From Risungbinella massiliensis (GTDB lineage: Bacteria; Bacillota; Bacilli; Thermoactinomycetales; Thermoactinomycetaceae), in NCBI RefSeq assembly GCF_000942395.1, contig NZ_LN812103.1:900202-964201 (forward strand): DNA of 64,000 nucleotides. The letters are read 5' to 3'. Shown piece after piece: positions 36,427 to 44,862 of the stretch. The translations under genes and the position numbers were made by a program. Position 1 is the first letter of the stretch. Each line of letters starts with the position of its first letter. The notes below the pieces were generated by a model. It was not told the DNA's origin and ran no database searches. It saw only the letters and a list, made by a program, of their open reading frames with translations.

Positions 36427-37425
36427 GTGAGATCAGTAGGAATATTAGGCACAGGTGTCTATCTACCAGAAAAAGTCTTGACCAATGCGGATTTGGAAAA
36501 GATGGTAGATACGAATGACGAGTGGATCGTGAGTCGCACAGGAATTCGAGAACGCCGTATTGCAGCAGATCATGAGGCTTCATCTGATCTGTCTATTAAA
36601 GCAGCAGAGATGGCACTGAAAAATGCAAATCTCACTGCAGATCAAATCGATTTAATTATCGTAGCTACAGTAACTCCAGACATGTCATTTCCGGCAACTG
36701 CCTGTCTCGTACAAGATCAGCTAGGTGCTTCCAAAGCAGCAACATTTGATTTATCTGCTGCATGTACTGGCTTTATCTATGGAGTTTCGGCGGCATCCCA
36801 GTTTATCGCCACGGGCGTTTATCGATATGCATTGGTAATTGGAGTAGAATGTCTCTCGCGGATTGTTGACTGGGAAGATCGTAACACTTGTATTCTATTT
36901 GGAGATGGAGCAGGAGCAGCAGTACTTGGACCGGTAGAGGAAGGTTATGGATTTTTGTCTTATGAGTTAGGTGGGGATGGTTCTGGTGGTGAACTGCTCA
37001 AAATTGAAGCAGGTGGTTCCCGTTGTCCAGCCACAGCCGCAACGGTAGAAGAAAAATTACATAGTCTGTCCATGAGTGGTCGTGAAGTCTTTAAGTTTGC
37101 GGTTCGTGTGATGAATAATGCAACAGAAGGTGCTCTTGCCAAAGCAGGTTTAGAAAAAGAAGAGATGGATTTAATGGTTCCGCACCAAGCTAATATCCGA
37201 ATCATTGAATCAGCGATGAAGCGGTTTGGTCTAACCAAAGATAAAGTAGCAATCAACTTAGACAAATACGGTAATATGTCCTCTGCTTCAGTACCAGTAG
37301 CATTACATGAAGCAGTTCAAGAGAATCGTATCCAAAAAGGCGATCATGTCGTCTTGTGTGGATTTGGTGGAGGACTAACTTGGGGTGCGACAGTTTTGAA
37401 ATGGTCTCAAGAGGAAGCTAAGTAA
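36427..37425 (+). CDS. fabH: 3-oxoacyl-[acyl-carrier-protein] synthase III
   Basis: 332 residues. Catalytic Cys113 in SAACTGF, His in VPHQANIRI and Asn in NLDKYGNMSSAS form the KAS III triad. It condenses a short acyl-CoA primer (often branched in Bacillales) with malonyl-ACP. GTG start behind AGGAGG. Confidence 0.96.
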   Translation: MRSVGILGTGVYLPEKVLTNADLEKMVDTNDEWIVSRTGIRERRIAADHEASSDLSIKAAEMALKNANLTADQIDLIIVATVTPDMSFPATACLVQDQLGASKAATFDLSAACTGFIYGVSAASQFIATGVYRYALVIGVECLSRIVDWEDRNTCILFGDGAGAAVLGPVEEGYGFLSYELGGDGSGGELLKIEAGGSRCPATAATVEEKLHSLSMSGREVFKFAVRVMNNATEGALAKAGLEKEEMDLMVPHQANIRIIESAMKRFGLTKDKVAINLDKYGNMSSASVPVALHEAVQENRIQKGDHVVLCGFGGGLTWGATVLKWSQEEAK

Positions 37426-37441
37426 GGAGTGGACTAAAAAG

Positions 37442-38392
37442 ATGGGGAAAATAGCGTTTCTTTTTCCAGGGCAAGGTTCTCAGCAAGTAGGGATGGGAAA
37501 AGCAATTGCCGAAGAAAAAACATCTGCCAAACAAGTATTTGAACAAGCAGATCAAGCCTTGGGCTATGCGCTGTCCGAGCTTTGTTTTGCAGGTCCAGAA
37601 GAAGAGCTTCGATTAACAGCTAATACACAACCTGCGATTCTTACTACGAGCGTAGCACTTTTGCGTGCTCTTCAAGAAGAAGTGGACATCAAACCGGATT
37701 TTGTAGCAGGCCATAGCCTTGGAGAGTATTCCGCTTTGGTGACAGCAGATGCAATCTCCTTTTCTGATGCTGTCCAAATTGTACATAAACGCGGAACCTA
37801 TATGGAGCAAGCAGTACCAGCAGGTGTTGGAAGTATGTCCGCTGTTTTACAATTGGATCGGGACAAGCTAGATGAGGTTTGTCAACAAGCAAGTCAACCG
37901 GATTCAGTGGTAGAACCTGCAAACTACAACTGTCCTGGGCAAATTGTTATCTCTGGACACAAAGAAGCAGTAGAACGAGCAGGAGTTGCTGCCGCAGAAG
38001 CAGGCGCTCGACGTGTAGTTCCTCTTGTAGTAAGTGGTCCATTTCACTCCAGTCTGATGAAACCAGCCCAAGAACAACTGGCAAAATCTCTGGAAGAAGT
38101 TACGATCCAAGATGCTAAAATACCAGTAGTAGCCAATGTGACAGCTCAATCTGTGACCGAAGCGAGTCGGATACGAGAGTTGCTGGTAGATCAAGTATCC
38201 TCTCCAGTGCTATGGGAAGATACAGTCCGTTATCTCCTAGATCAAGGGGTAACTACCTTTGTCGAGATTGGAGCGGGCAATGTCTTAGCCGGCTTGATCC
38301 GAAAAGTAGATCGCAAAGCAAAAGTTCTCAACGTACAAGATTTGGCTGGCATCGAACAAGTTCGAGAGTTTCTTAAAGAAGAGCAAATATAG
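37442..38392 (+). CDS. fabD: malonyl CoA-acyl carrier protein transacylase
   Basis: 316 residues. FPGQGSQ at residue 8, nucleophile Ser92 in GHSLGEY and the partner His in SGPFHSSLM are present. It loads malonate on ACP. The next gene, fabG, is not adjacent: 279 bases of structured non-coding sequence come between. Confidence 0.96.
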   Translation: MGKIAFLFPGQGSQQVGMGKAIAEEKTSAKQVFEQADQALGYALSELCFAGPEEELRLTANTQPAILTTSVALLRALQEEVDIKPDFVAGHSLGEYSALVTADAISFSDAVQIVHKRGTYMEQAVPAGVGSMSAVLQLDRDKLDEVCQQASQPDSVVEPANYNCPGQIVISGHKEAVERAGVAAAEAGARRVVPLVVSGPFHSSLMKPAQEQLAKSLEEVTIQDAKIPVVANVTAQSVTEASRIRELLVDQVSSPVLWEDTVRYLLDQGVTTFVEIGAGNVLAGLIRKVDRKAKVLNVQDLAGIEQVREFLKEEQI

Positions 38393-38430
38393 AATTCGAC
38401 TTGAGCAAAAACAATTCCATATTAGTGAGA

Positions 38431-38610
38431 GCTGGTTGCAGCCCAGAATGTCTTTGTGCCGATACCAAGCGGAGTCTAGATGTGTAAAGAATAAAGGGGA
38501 CAAGTGTTTGAGTGACGATAGGAGGGAGTTTCTTGTGCCCTTGTAGTGGATCTGCCCCCTCCTGGGACATCTAGACGTAGCGTCCTGAGTTACTTACTTG
38601 CAAGGCACAA
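38431..38610 (+). other. structured non-coding element between fabD and fabG
   Basis: Three perfect complementary pairs are nested: TTGTGCC (38454-38460) with GGCACAA (38604-38610); GTCTAGATGT (38474-38483) with ACATCTAGAC (38567-38576); GGAGGG (38521-38526) with CCCTCC (38557-38562). A small hairpin GCTG/CAGC is at 38431-38442. No plausible gene is present in the 279-base gap; the fabG frame is open upstream of 38672 but unlikely to be translated. Confidence 0.5.
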
Positions 38611-38671
38611 CCAAATAAAGGGCAAAAACCATGCTTTTGCAAAAAGAGGACAAATGGGGAGGAGAGAAAGT

Positions 38672-39412
38672 ATGCTAACTGGACAAGTAGCAGTGGTAAC
38701 GGGCGGTTCACGTGGAATCGGACGTGCAATTGCAGTAAACTTAGCACAAGCGGGTGCTGATGTCGTGATTTTCTACGCAGGGAATCAAGTAGCAGCGGAA
38801 GAAACGATCTCACTCATTCAAGGGGCAGGTAAACGTGGACTTGCTCTTCAAGTAGACGTGTCAAATGGTGAGCAAGTAACCAGTGCGTTCAAAGAGGTAC
38901 TAGACTCATTCGGACAAATTGATATTTTGGTCAATAACGCTGGTATTACCAAAGACAATCTGCTAATGCGGATGAAGGAAGAAGACTGGGATGCTGTAAT
39001 GAATACCAACCTCAAAGGTGTATTCCTTTGCACCAAAGCAGTGACACGACCAATGGTCAAGCAACGTAAAGGACGCATTATCAATATCAGTTCCGTTGTC
39101 GGAATCGCCGGGAATGCAGGTCAAGCCAACTATGTGGCTGCGAAAGCTGGTGTGATCGGCTTTACCAAGACTTGTGCAAAAGAGCTAGCTAGTCGTAATA
39201 TTACGGTGAATGCGGTTGCTCCAGGTTTTATTGCAACAGATATGACAGACAAACTGCCAACTGATGTACAAGAAGAGATTTTAAAAGGTATTCCGCTAGG
39301 TAAATATGGTACAGCAGAAAATATTGCCGAAACAGTGCGCTTCTTGGCTAGTGAGGCAGCTGGTTATATTACGGGACAAACTATTCAAGTTGATGGTGGT
39401 ATGGTAATGTAA
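38672..39412 (+). CDS. fabG: 3-oxoacyl-[acyl-carrier-protein] reductase
   Basis: 246-residue short-chain dehydrogenase. NADPH loop TGGSRGIGRAIA, NNAGIT, and the catalytic Ser-Tyr-Lys in ISSVVGIAGNAGQANYVAAKAG. It reduces beta-ketoacyl-ACP. ATG 38672 follows GGAGGAGAG; a frame open from 38546 adds 42 residues of no family character and is rejected. Confidence 0.96.
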   Translation: MLTGQVAVVTGGSRGIGRAIAVNLAQAGADVVIFYAGNQVAAEETISLIQGAGKRGLALQVDVSNGEQVTSAFKEVLDSFGQIDILVNNAGITKDNLLMRMKEEDWDAVMNTNLKGVFLCTKAVTRPMVKQRKGRIINISSVVGIAGNAGQANYVAAKAGVIGFTKTCAKELASRNITVNAVAPGFIATDMTDKLPTDVQEEILKGIPLGKYGTAENIAETVRFLASEAAGYITGQTIQVDGGMVM

Positions 39413-39458
39413 AATGGTTGTCGGCTAGACAACTATTCATTGAGAGGAGGTGAAAGGA

Positions 39459-39698
39459 ATGGCAACGGAAACGTTAGAGCGTGTAAAAAAGATCGTCGTG
39501 GAACAACTGAACGTTGAGGCAGAAGAAGTGACGATGGAAGCTGGTATCAAAGAAGATTTGGGTGCGGATTCTTTGGACGTGGTGGATCTCATCATGCAAT
39601 TGGAAGATGAGTTCGGTATCACTATTGAAGAAGATCAAGCAGAAAAAATCAATACGGTGGGCGACATCGTAAACTTTATTACTAGCAAACAGGCATAA
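39459..39698 (+). CDS. acpP: acyl carrier protein
   Basis: 79 residues, acidic, with the phosphopantetheine Ser38 in [24 protein letters not shown] precedes the ATG. Confidence 0.98.
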   Translation: MATETLERVKKIVVEQLNVEAEEVTMEAGIKEDLGADSLDVVDLIMQLEDEFGITIEEDQAEKINTVGDIVNFITSKQA

Positions 39699-39710
39699 TG
39701 AATGTACGAT

Positions 39711-39740
39711 CCCAAAGGAGGGGATATCTCCTCCTTTGGG
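39711..39740 (+). terminator. strong hairpin between acpP and fabF
   Basis: CCCAAAGGAGG and CCTCCTTTGGG pair over 11 bp with an 8-nt loop. The tail AGTTATCTTT is poor in T, so it may protect acpP mRNA or end a share of transcripts rather than separate fabF fully. Confidence 0.6.
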
Positions 39741-39801
39741 AGTTATCTTTAATTAGAATCAGCTTAGACTGACAGTGAACCGGTGAAAGGCGGTGGATTT
39801 C

Positions 39802-41043
39802 ATGAAGAGGCGTGTAGTCGTGACGGGTCTGGGAGTTGTTTCTCCTGTAGGAAATGAAGTAGATACGTTTTGGAATAGTCTTCTGGAAGGGAAATCAGGT
39901 ATTGGACCTATCACACACTTTGATGTCTCTGAGTATCCTGCGAGAATTGCAGGGGAAGTGAAAGATTTTGATCCACATCAATTTATCGATCGAAAAGAAG
40001 CGCGCAAAATGGATCGCTTTACCCAATTTGCGGTTGTGGCTGCGAAAAAAGCTCTCGCTCATGCGGAGATTCAAATGGATCAAGTAGACCCTGAGAGTGT
40101 CGGTGTCTATATCGGCTCGGGAATCGGTGGGCTCTCTATTATGGAAGCACAACACAAGGTTCTACTCGATCGTGGTCCGAAGCGAGTAAGTCCTTTCATG
40201 ATTCCGATGATGATAGCGAATATGGCTTCCGGTCAAGTTTCGATACATACGGGTGCAAAAGGACCAAACAGTTCGGCGATCTCGGCATGTGCGACAGGTA
40301 CTCACAGTCTGGGAGACGCATTTAAGATCATTCAACGAGGCGAAGCAGAAGTGATGATCGCAGGAGGAACCGAAGCTTCCATTACTCCATTAGGTCTCGC
40401 TGGTTTTTGTTCCATGCATGCTCTGTCTACTCGTAATGATGAGCCTACTAGAGCAAGCCGCCCATTTGACAAGAATCGCGATGGATTTGTCATGGGTGAG
40501 GGAGCTGGAGTTTTAGTTTTGGAGTCGTTGGAACACGCTCAACAACGTGGGGCTACGATCTACGCAGAGTTGGTTGGTTACGGGATGACTTCAGATGCTT
40601 TCCATCTAACTAGTCCTGCGCCAGAAGGAGAAGGAGCTGCTCGTGCAATGAAACGAGCTCTGAATGATGCAGGTCTTGCTCCTGAAGAGATCGATTACAT
40701 TAATGCTCATGGGACTTCTACCGAACTAAATGATAAGAACGAAACAGCAGCTATTAAGTCTTTGTTTGGTGATCATGCATACAAACTTGCAGTAAGTTCA
40801 ACTAAATCGATGACAGGTCATTTACTAGGTGCAGCTGGTGGAGTAGAAGCGATCGCTTGCGTATTAGCACTTAAAGAGCAAGTGATTCCTCCAACCATAA
40901 ACTATGAAGAGCCCGATCCAGAATGTGATTTGGATTATGTTCCAAATGAAGCACGTAAAGCTTCTATCCAGACGGCTTTATCTAATTCACTTGGCTTTGG
41001 TGGGCATAATGCTACAATCGTCTTCCGCGCATACAACGATTAA
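39802..41043 (+). CDS. fabF: 3-oxoacyl-[acyl-carrier-protein] synthase II
   Basis: 413 residues. Catalytic Cys in SACATGTHS (about 164), His in [14 protein letters not shown] and His in [15 protein letters not shown] form the KAS II triad. It elongates the acyl chain. ATG 39802 lies behind AAAGGCGGTGG. Confidence 0.96.
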   Translation: MKRRVVVTGLGVVSPVGNEVDTFWNSLLEGKSGIGPITHFDVSEYPARIAGEVKDFDPHQFIDRKEARKMDRFTQFAVVAAKKALAHAEIQMDQVDPESVGVYIGSGIGGLSIMEAQHKVLLDRGPKRVSPFMIPMMIANMASGQVSIHTGAKGPNSSAISACATGTHSLGDAFKIIQRGEAEVMIAGGTEASITPLGLAGFCSMHALSTRNDEPTRASRPFDKNRDGFVMGEGAGVLVLESLEHAQQRGATIYAELVGYGMTSDAFHLTSPAPEGEGAARAMKRALNDAGLAPEEIDYINAHGTSTELNDKNETAAIKSLFGDHAYKLAVSSTKSMTGHLLGAAGGVEAIACVLALKEQVIPPTINYEEPDPECDLDYVPNEARKASIQTALSNSLGFGGHNATIVFRAYND

Positions 41044-41058
41044 ATAGGCGGTGACATT

Positions 41059-41754
41059 ATGGATTTGACCCCATTGGAACAGTCACTCGATCTACGCTTT
41101 CAAAATAGAAAGCTGTTCCAACAAGCATTTACCCATACTTCCTTTGCACATGAGCGACGTAATACTGGTTCGATTCCAGATAATGAACGGTTAGAATTTC
41201 TCGGAGACGCCGTCTTGGAACTAGCAGTCTCCGAGCATCTTTTTGAACGGTTCCCTGAGATGACCGAGGGAGACCTCACCCGAAATCGAGCTCGAATCGT
41301 ATGTGAGCCTTCTTTAGCTGCTTTTGCCAAAGACCTTCATTTTGGAGATTACGTGCGTTTGGGAAAAGGAGAAGAGCTCACCGGTGGTCGAGTACGTCCT
41401 TCTCTTTTAGCGGATGTTTTTGAAGCCTTTATCGGGGCATTGTTCTTAGATCAAGGACTCGAAAAAGTTCGTGCTTTCTTACAGCACGTGGTTTTTCCAA
41501 AAGTAGATGAGAAATGGCTCTCACGTACTACCGATGCTAAAAGTTATCTACAAGAGTTGGTGCAGCAAGAAAAATTAGGTCCGTTAGAGTATCGGATTGT
41601 CGATATGCAGGGACCTGCGCATGATCGGCACTTTGTTGCAGAAGTATACTTGGAGAACGATTGTCTCGGACAAGGTTCAGGACGTTCAAAAAAGGAAGCA
41701 GAGCAACAAGCTGCCGCTCAAGCTTTGGAAGTTTGGGAAAAACGAAAAGCATAA
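41059..41754 (+). CDS. rnc: ribonuclease III
   Basis: 231 residues. Signature [18 protein letters not shown] (about 41-58) with the metal-binding acidic residues, then a double-stranded RNA binding domain (about 155-228). The terminator 41757-41799 separates it from smc, which in Bacillus subtilis follows directly. Confidence 0.96.
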   Translation: MDLTPLEQSLDLRFQNRKLFQQAFTHTSFAHERRNTGSIPDNERLEFLGDAVLELAVSEHLFERFPEMTEGDLTRNRARIVCEPSLAAFAKDLHFGDYVRLGKGEELTGGRVRPSLLADVFEAFIGALFLDQGLEKVRAFLQHVVFPKVDEKWLSRTTDAKSYLQELVQQEKLGPLEYRIVDMQGPAHDRHFVAEVYLENDCLGQGSGRSKKEAEQQAAAQALEVWEKRKA

Positions 41755-41756
41755 CG

Positions 41757-41799
41757 AAAAAAGCATGCATAAGCTGTTAGAGCCTATGCATGCTTTTTT
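41757..41799 (+). terminator. terminator of the fab-rnc operon
   Basis: AAAAAAGCATGCATA pairs with TATGCATGCTTTTTT, 15 bp. Confidence 0.92.
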
Positions 41800-41967
41800 G
41801 TATGTTGAACTTCCACATAAAAAGGTGCACGAGGATTTGGTTCAGTTTGAATTTCTTGGAGCTCGACATACTTGAATCTAGTGGTTTCATTTTCATTCTA
41901 GCTGGCGGAATCTCCTATTATTAGTTCGGATAATAGGACATCCTAAGAAAAAGGAGTTGGGTAATCC

Positions 41968-42135
41968 ATGAAAAAAAGACAAACAAACACCAATGAACCT
42001 ACCATTGCCCCTACTTTTGATGGGGATGAATCTAAAAAAGACGCTTCCGAAGAAGAAGTTTCACGTGGTGATTATACAGAAGTTGTCACTTTATCTTTTG
42101 ATGAAGTAGACCCTTCTGAAGGAAAGAATAAATGA
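41968..42135 (+). CDS. small acidic protein, 55 residues, unknown
   Basis: AAAAAGGAG stands 12 bases before ATG. The product starts MKKRQTNTNEPT and is then very acidic (GDESKKDASEEE, FDEVDPSEG), with no cysteine, no membrane helix and no signal; it looks disordered. Own terminator at 42180. No family recognised. Confidence 0.55.
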   Translation: MKKRQTNTNEPTIAPTFDGDESKKDASEEEVSRGDYTEVVTLSFDEVDPSEGKNK

Positions 42136-42179
42136 GCTTTCCTTTTTATTGGTAAAAATATAAGAAGTTGAATCTAAAA

Positions 42180-42233
42180 AGCCTATCTCTTCGTTTGGTA
42201 AGTAAATAAAGAGATAGGCTTCCTATTTTGTTT
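42180..42233 (+). terminator. terminator after the 55-residue gene
   Basis: AGCCTATCTCTT and AAGAGATAGGCT pair over 12 bp; TTCCTATTTTGTTTTC follows. Confidence 0.8.
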
Positions 42234-42281
42234 TCTTGGTAAAATATTTCTATTTACAGTTTATTCTCATAAAATTAGCTT

Positions 42282-42869
42282 ATGGAGACCGAAAGGGGAT
42301 GGAGAAATCTGAAATTTATTTTATTATTTGGTCCACAAGCAGTTGGCAAAATGACTGTTGGACAAGAACTGGAGAAAATTACGAAGCTAAAATTATTTCA
42401 CAATCATATGACTATCGATTTAGTGATCAAATATTTTGATTTCGGCACAAAATCTTTTTCGAGACTGGTTAATTTATTTCGTTTTGAGATGTTCGAAGAA
42501 GTATCCAAAAGTGACTTATATGGACTAATTTTTACTTACGTATGGGCATTTGACGAGCAAGATGATTGGGATTTTGTTCATAAGATCTGTAATATATTCG
42601 AGACGAAGGAGGGAGAGGTTTATTTTGTAGAATTAGAGGCAGATTTGGAGGAAAGACTGGAACGAAATAAAAGTCCTCATAGACTAGAACACAAACCAAC
42701 CAAAAGAAATATAAGACAATCCGAAGATAATTTGACAAATACAATGAAAAAACATCGATTAAATTCATATGCAAGTGAAATAAAAAGATCCAACTACCTT
42801 CGCATTAATAATACAAATTTAAGTGCCCAGGATGTTGCGATGCTAATTAAAAATAAGTTTAATTTGTAG
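42282..42869 (+). CDS. P-loop kinase-like protein
   Basis: 195 residues. N-terminal strand and Walker A FILLFGPQAVGKMTVGQEL (about 12-30), then FHNHMTIDLV, a pattern seen in small AAA/shikimate-kinase-like proteins of Bacillales. The C-terminal half is basic and helical. Substrate unknown. Start uncertain: ATG 42282 has no good ribosome site, while GGGGATGGAG lies just before the codon for Leu10, so a non-AUG start nearer LKFILLFG is possible. Low GC compared with neighbours. Confidence 0.65.
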   Translation: METERGWRNLKFILLFGPQAVGKMTVGQELEKITKLKLFHNHMTIDLVIKYFDFGTKSFSRLVNLFRFEMFEEVSKSDLYGLIFTYVWAFDEQDDWDFVHKICNIFETKEGEVYFVELEADLEERLERNKSPHRLEHKPTKRNIRQSEDNLTNTMKKHRLNSYASEIKRSNYLRINNTNLSAQDVAMLIKNKFNL

Positions 42870-42922
42870 TGATAAATAGCTATGGATCGATCGTTAATTT
42901 TCCATATAAGAATAGGTACAAT

Positions 42923-42961
42923 AACCGAACCCTAATCGAGATGCAGGTTTGGTATTTTTTT
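42923..42961 (+). terminator. terminator of the P-loop gene
   Basis: ACCGAACC/GGTTTGGT (one G-U) with a 14-nt loop and a run of T after TA. Confidence 0.65.
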
Positions 42962-43032
42962 GTTTAGAAAATGTAACAATTTTGACTATAATCTTAACCT
43001 TTTCCTTGCGATTTTCTTTATAATCATAGTGT

Positions 43033-43148
43033 ACTAGTTAGTCACGTCCCTTCGAGAAGGAAGGGTAGATTTCCTTTTGGAAGGGACGTGGCTACTAGTT
43101 ACCTTCTTGTAACTAGTAAATTTGTAGCAATAGTTGCTCCCCACGTCC
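43033..43148 (+). other. switch-like structured leader of the 85-residue gene
   Basis: Stem A: 43033-43053 with 43080-43099, 20 pairs, one bulge, one G-U, with an inner AAGGAA/TTCCTT stem. Stem B: ACTAGTTAC (43094-43102) with GTAACTAGT (43109-43117), perfect, and it uses bases of stem A. Stem C: AGCAA/TTGCT (43126-43138). GGACGTGG (43084-43091) can also pair with CCACGTCC (43141-43148). TCCCTT (43047-43052) is complementary to AAGGGA in the ribosome site (43153-43158). No coding frame inside. Confidence 0.6.
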
Positions 43149-43163
43149 TAGAAAGGGATTATA

Positions 43164-43421
43164 ATGACACAATTCAGCCAAAAACAATTTGAGGATGCTC
43201 GCTTTGCAAAATATGTGAGAGAGGAGTTTCCAGTGGTTAATGGAAAGTTCCAACAAATCGCATTATATGCAAAAGAGCTCCAAGAATTATTAGGCAAATT
43301 CGGTAATCCGAATAATTCTCAGGACCAAGTCATTCGATTACTTGCTGAAGAATGCAGACAAATCAAACATTTAGCAGAATTAGCAGAAATAAATTTGAAA
43401 GAGATCAAGAAAAACAACTAG
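43164..43421 (+). CDS. hypothetical protein, 85 residues
   Basis: Soluble, helical, charged; KYVREEFPVVNGKFQQIALYAKELQELLGKFG and then LAEECRQIKHLAELAEINLKEIKK. It looks like a small helical bundle or coiled coil. No family recognised. AAAGGGA precedes ATG 43164; the leader with alternative stems suggests tight control. Terminator at 43431. Confidence 0.65.
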   Translation: MTQFSQKQFEDARFAKYVREEFPVVNGKFQQIALYAKELQELLGKFGNPNNSQDQVIRLLAEECRQIKHLAELAEINLKEIKKNN

Positions 43422-43430
43422 TTACAAAGA

Positions 43431-43472
43431 GACTCTCAGACTAATGAATAGGCTGAGAGTCGTTTTATTTTT
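43431..43472 (+). terminator. terminator of the 85-residue gene
   Basis: GACTCTCAG/CTGAGAGTC, 13-nt loop, then GTTTTATTTTT. Confidence 0.85.
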
Positions 43473-43478
43473 ATCCAT

Positions 43479-44075
43479 TTAGCTTTTGGTGATCACAGGC
43501 AATTGCCATTGTCGTTCCAGCGAAATCATTCGTAACACAATAATCAATCCGAATGCAATCCAGAGCAACAATTGAGAAGCAACTCCGCCAAAATAAACCG
43601 CAATTCCACCGAGGAGGCACCAAGTGGCGTAAATCTCCTGATGGAAAATGAGTGGTTTTCTACCAGCTAATACATCGCGGATCATTCCGCCCCCTGCTCC
43701 AGTGATCAGGGCAGCGAACATAATGGCAAAAATGGAGTTAAGCGTTTGAGCAGCAACGATGGCTCCTTGAATAGAAAAAGCGGCAAGACCCACTGCATCT
43801 GAAAAAAGAATGCTCTTATGCAAAAGACGGATTTTTTGTTTTGGGATAAAAAATAGGATAGTGATCGAAATAAGTGCAACTAGAATTAATGTTTCTTGTT
43901 GCCATAGTTGGCTAACAGGAACACCAATTAAGAGGTTTCGGATTACTCCCCCACCAAATGCTGTGACAAAGCCTAGCACATAGACTCCAATTAAATCGTA
44001 TTTTTCCTCAAAAGCGACTAGCGCTCCACTAACCGCAAATGCGATTGTTCCAAGAAATGTAAATATTTCCCACAA
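43479..44075 (-). CDS. TRIC/UPF0126 family membrane channel
   Basis: 198 residues, seven hydrophobic segments, two repeated halves each with the GGG..R motif: AFGGGVIRNLLIG (about 38-50) and GAGGGMIRDVLAG (about 125-137). Prokaryotic TRIC proteins are trimeric K+/cation channels. Start is TTG 44075 behind AAAGGAGGAG. Confidence 0.85.
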   Translation of the reverse strand: MWEIFTFLGTIAFAVSGALVAFEEKYDLIGVYVLGFVTAFGGGVIRNLLIGVPVSQLWQQETLILVALISITILFFIPKQKIRLLHKSILFSDAVGLAAFSIQGAIVAAQTLNSIFAIMFAALITGAGGGMIRDVLAGRKPLIFHQEIYATWCLLGGIAVYFGGVASQLLLWIAFGLIIVLRMISLERQWQLPVITKS

Positions 44076-44267
44076 AGTGCTCTCCTCCTTTCTGACAAAC
44101 AGATTTATTCTAAAACAGAATGACAGATTTTCCTAGAGTATTTTCCTAAATAAACATAAACGAACTATTCAAATTGTATTTAGGGAGTCTAGTGTATTTG
44201 TTTACGATAAAAACTGTGAGAGAATTGAAGTGTTTTTTATTATGCATTTTCAAAAAGGGGAGTTAGA

Positions 44268-44627
44268 ATGAGTATCAAAGTAAAAAGAGCAACAGGAATA
44301 ATGGGTGGGGCTTCTAATATAGCGTTAAAAGTAGATAATCAAGTTGTTAAGAAATTGAAAAATAATGAAGAATATATTATTCAAGCAGAAAAAGCAACAG
44401 TAAAAGCAAAACAATGGTTTTTTGGAAGCAAAGCAAAACAAGTAGAACGTGGCAATACAGTGGAAATTAAGATAAATAATATGGCCTTATTATTCTACAT
44501 AATATCGTTGGTATTGGTGTTATTTGGGAAAATGATTAGTCCTATCATCATAGTGATAGGTTTAATAGGAGTGTTAGGCACAATTGTCTATTCAACTAAA
44601 AATTGGTTTGAATTGGAAGTGGAATAA
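44268..44627 (+). CDS. membrane protein with N-terminal soluble domain, unknown
   Basis: 119 residues. The first 70 residues are basic and beta-prone (KVKRATGIMGGASNIALKVDNQVVKKL); two helices at the end (MALLFYIISLVLVLFG, IIIVIGLIGVLGTIV). No family recognised. AAAAGGGGAG precedes ATG. A hairpin (GCTTGCCGAC/GTCGACAAGC plus seven T at 44737-44783) ends the region before smc. Confidence 0.6.
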   Translation: MSIKVKRATGIMGGASNIALKVDNQVVKKLKNNEEYIIQAEKATVKAKQWFFGSKAKQVERGNTVEIKINNMALLFYIISLVLVLFGKMISPIIIVIGLIGVLGTIVYSTKNWFELEVE

Positions 44628-44736
44628 TATTAAAGAAATGGATTTCTGGATCATAGGCGAAAATGGAAAAATGTCCAGTTGACTGACTGGCTTAATAAAT
44701 ACAAAAAGAAAAGGAGAGAAAGCTCTTCTCCTTTTC

Positions 44737-44783
44737 GCTTGCCGACGAAGTCTGTTATTTGAACAGGTCGACAAGCTTTTTTT
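44737..44783 (+). terminator. terminator before smc
   Basis: GCTTG.CGAC pairs with GTCG.CAAGC, then TTTTTTT. A second small hairpin AGGAGA/TCTCCT lies at 44712-44734. Confidence 0.75.
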
Positions 44784-44862
44784 GTTGAACCAAATCAAAG
44801 AAAAAAACTGTCAGTCTATGCTAAAATAAATCAGTTAATGCACGATAGAAAGGAGGAGCAGG

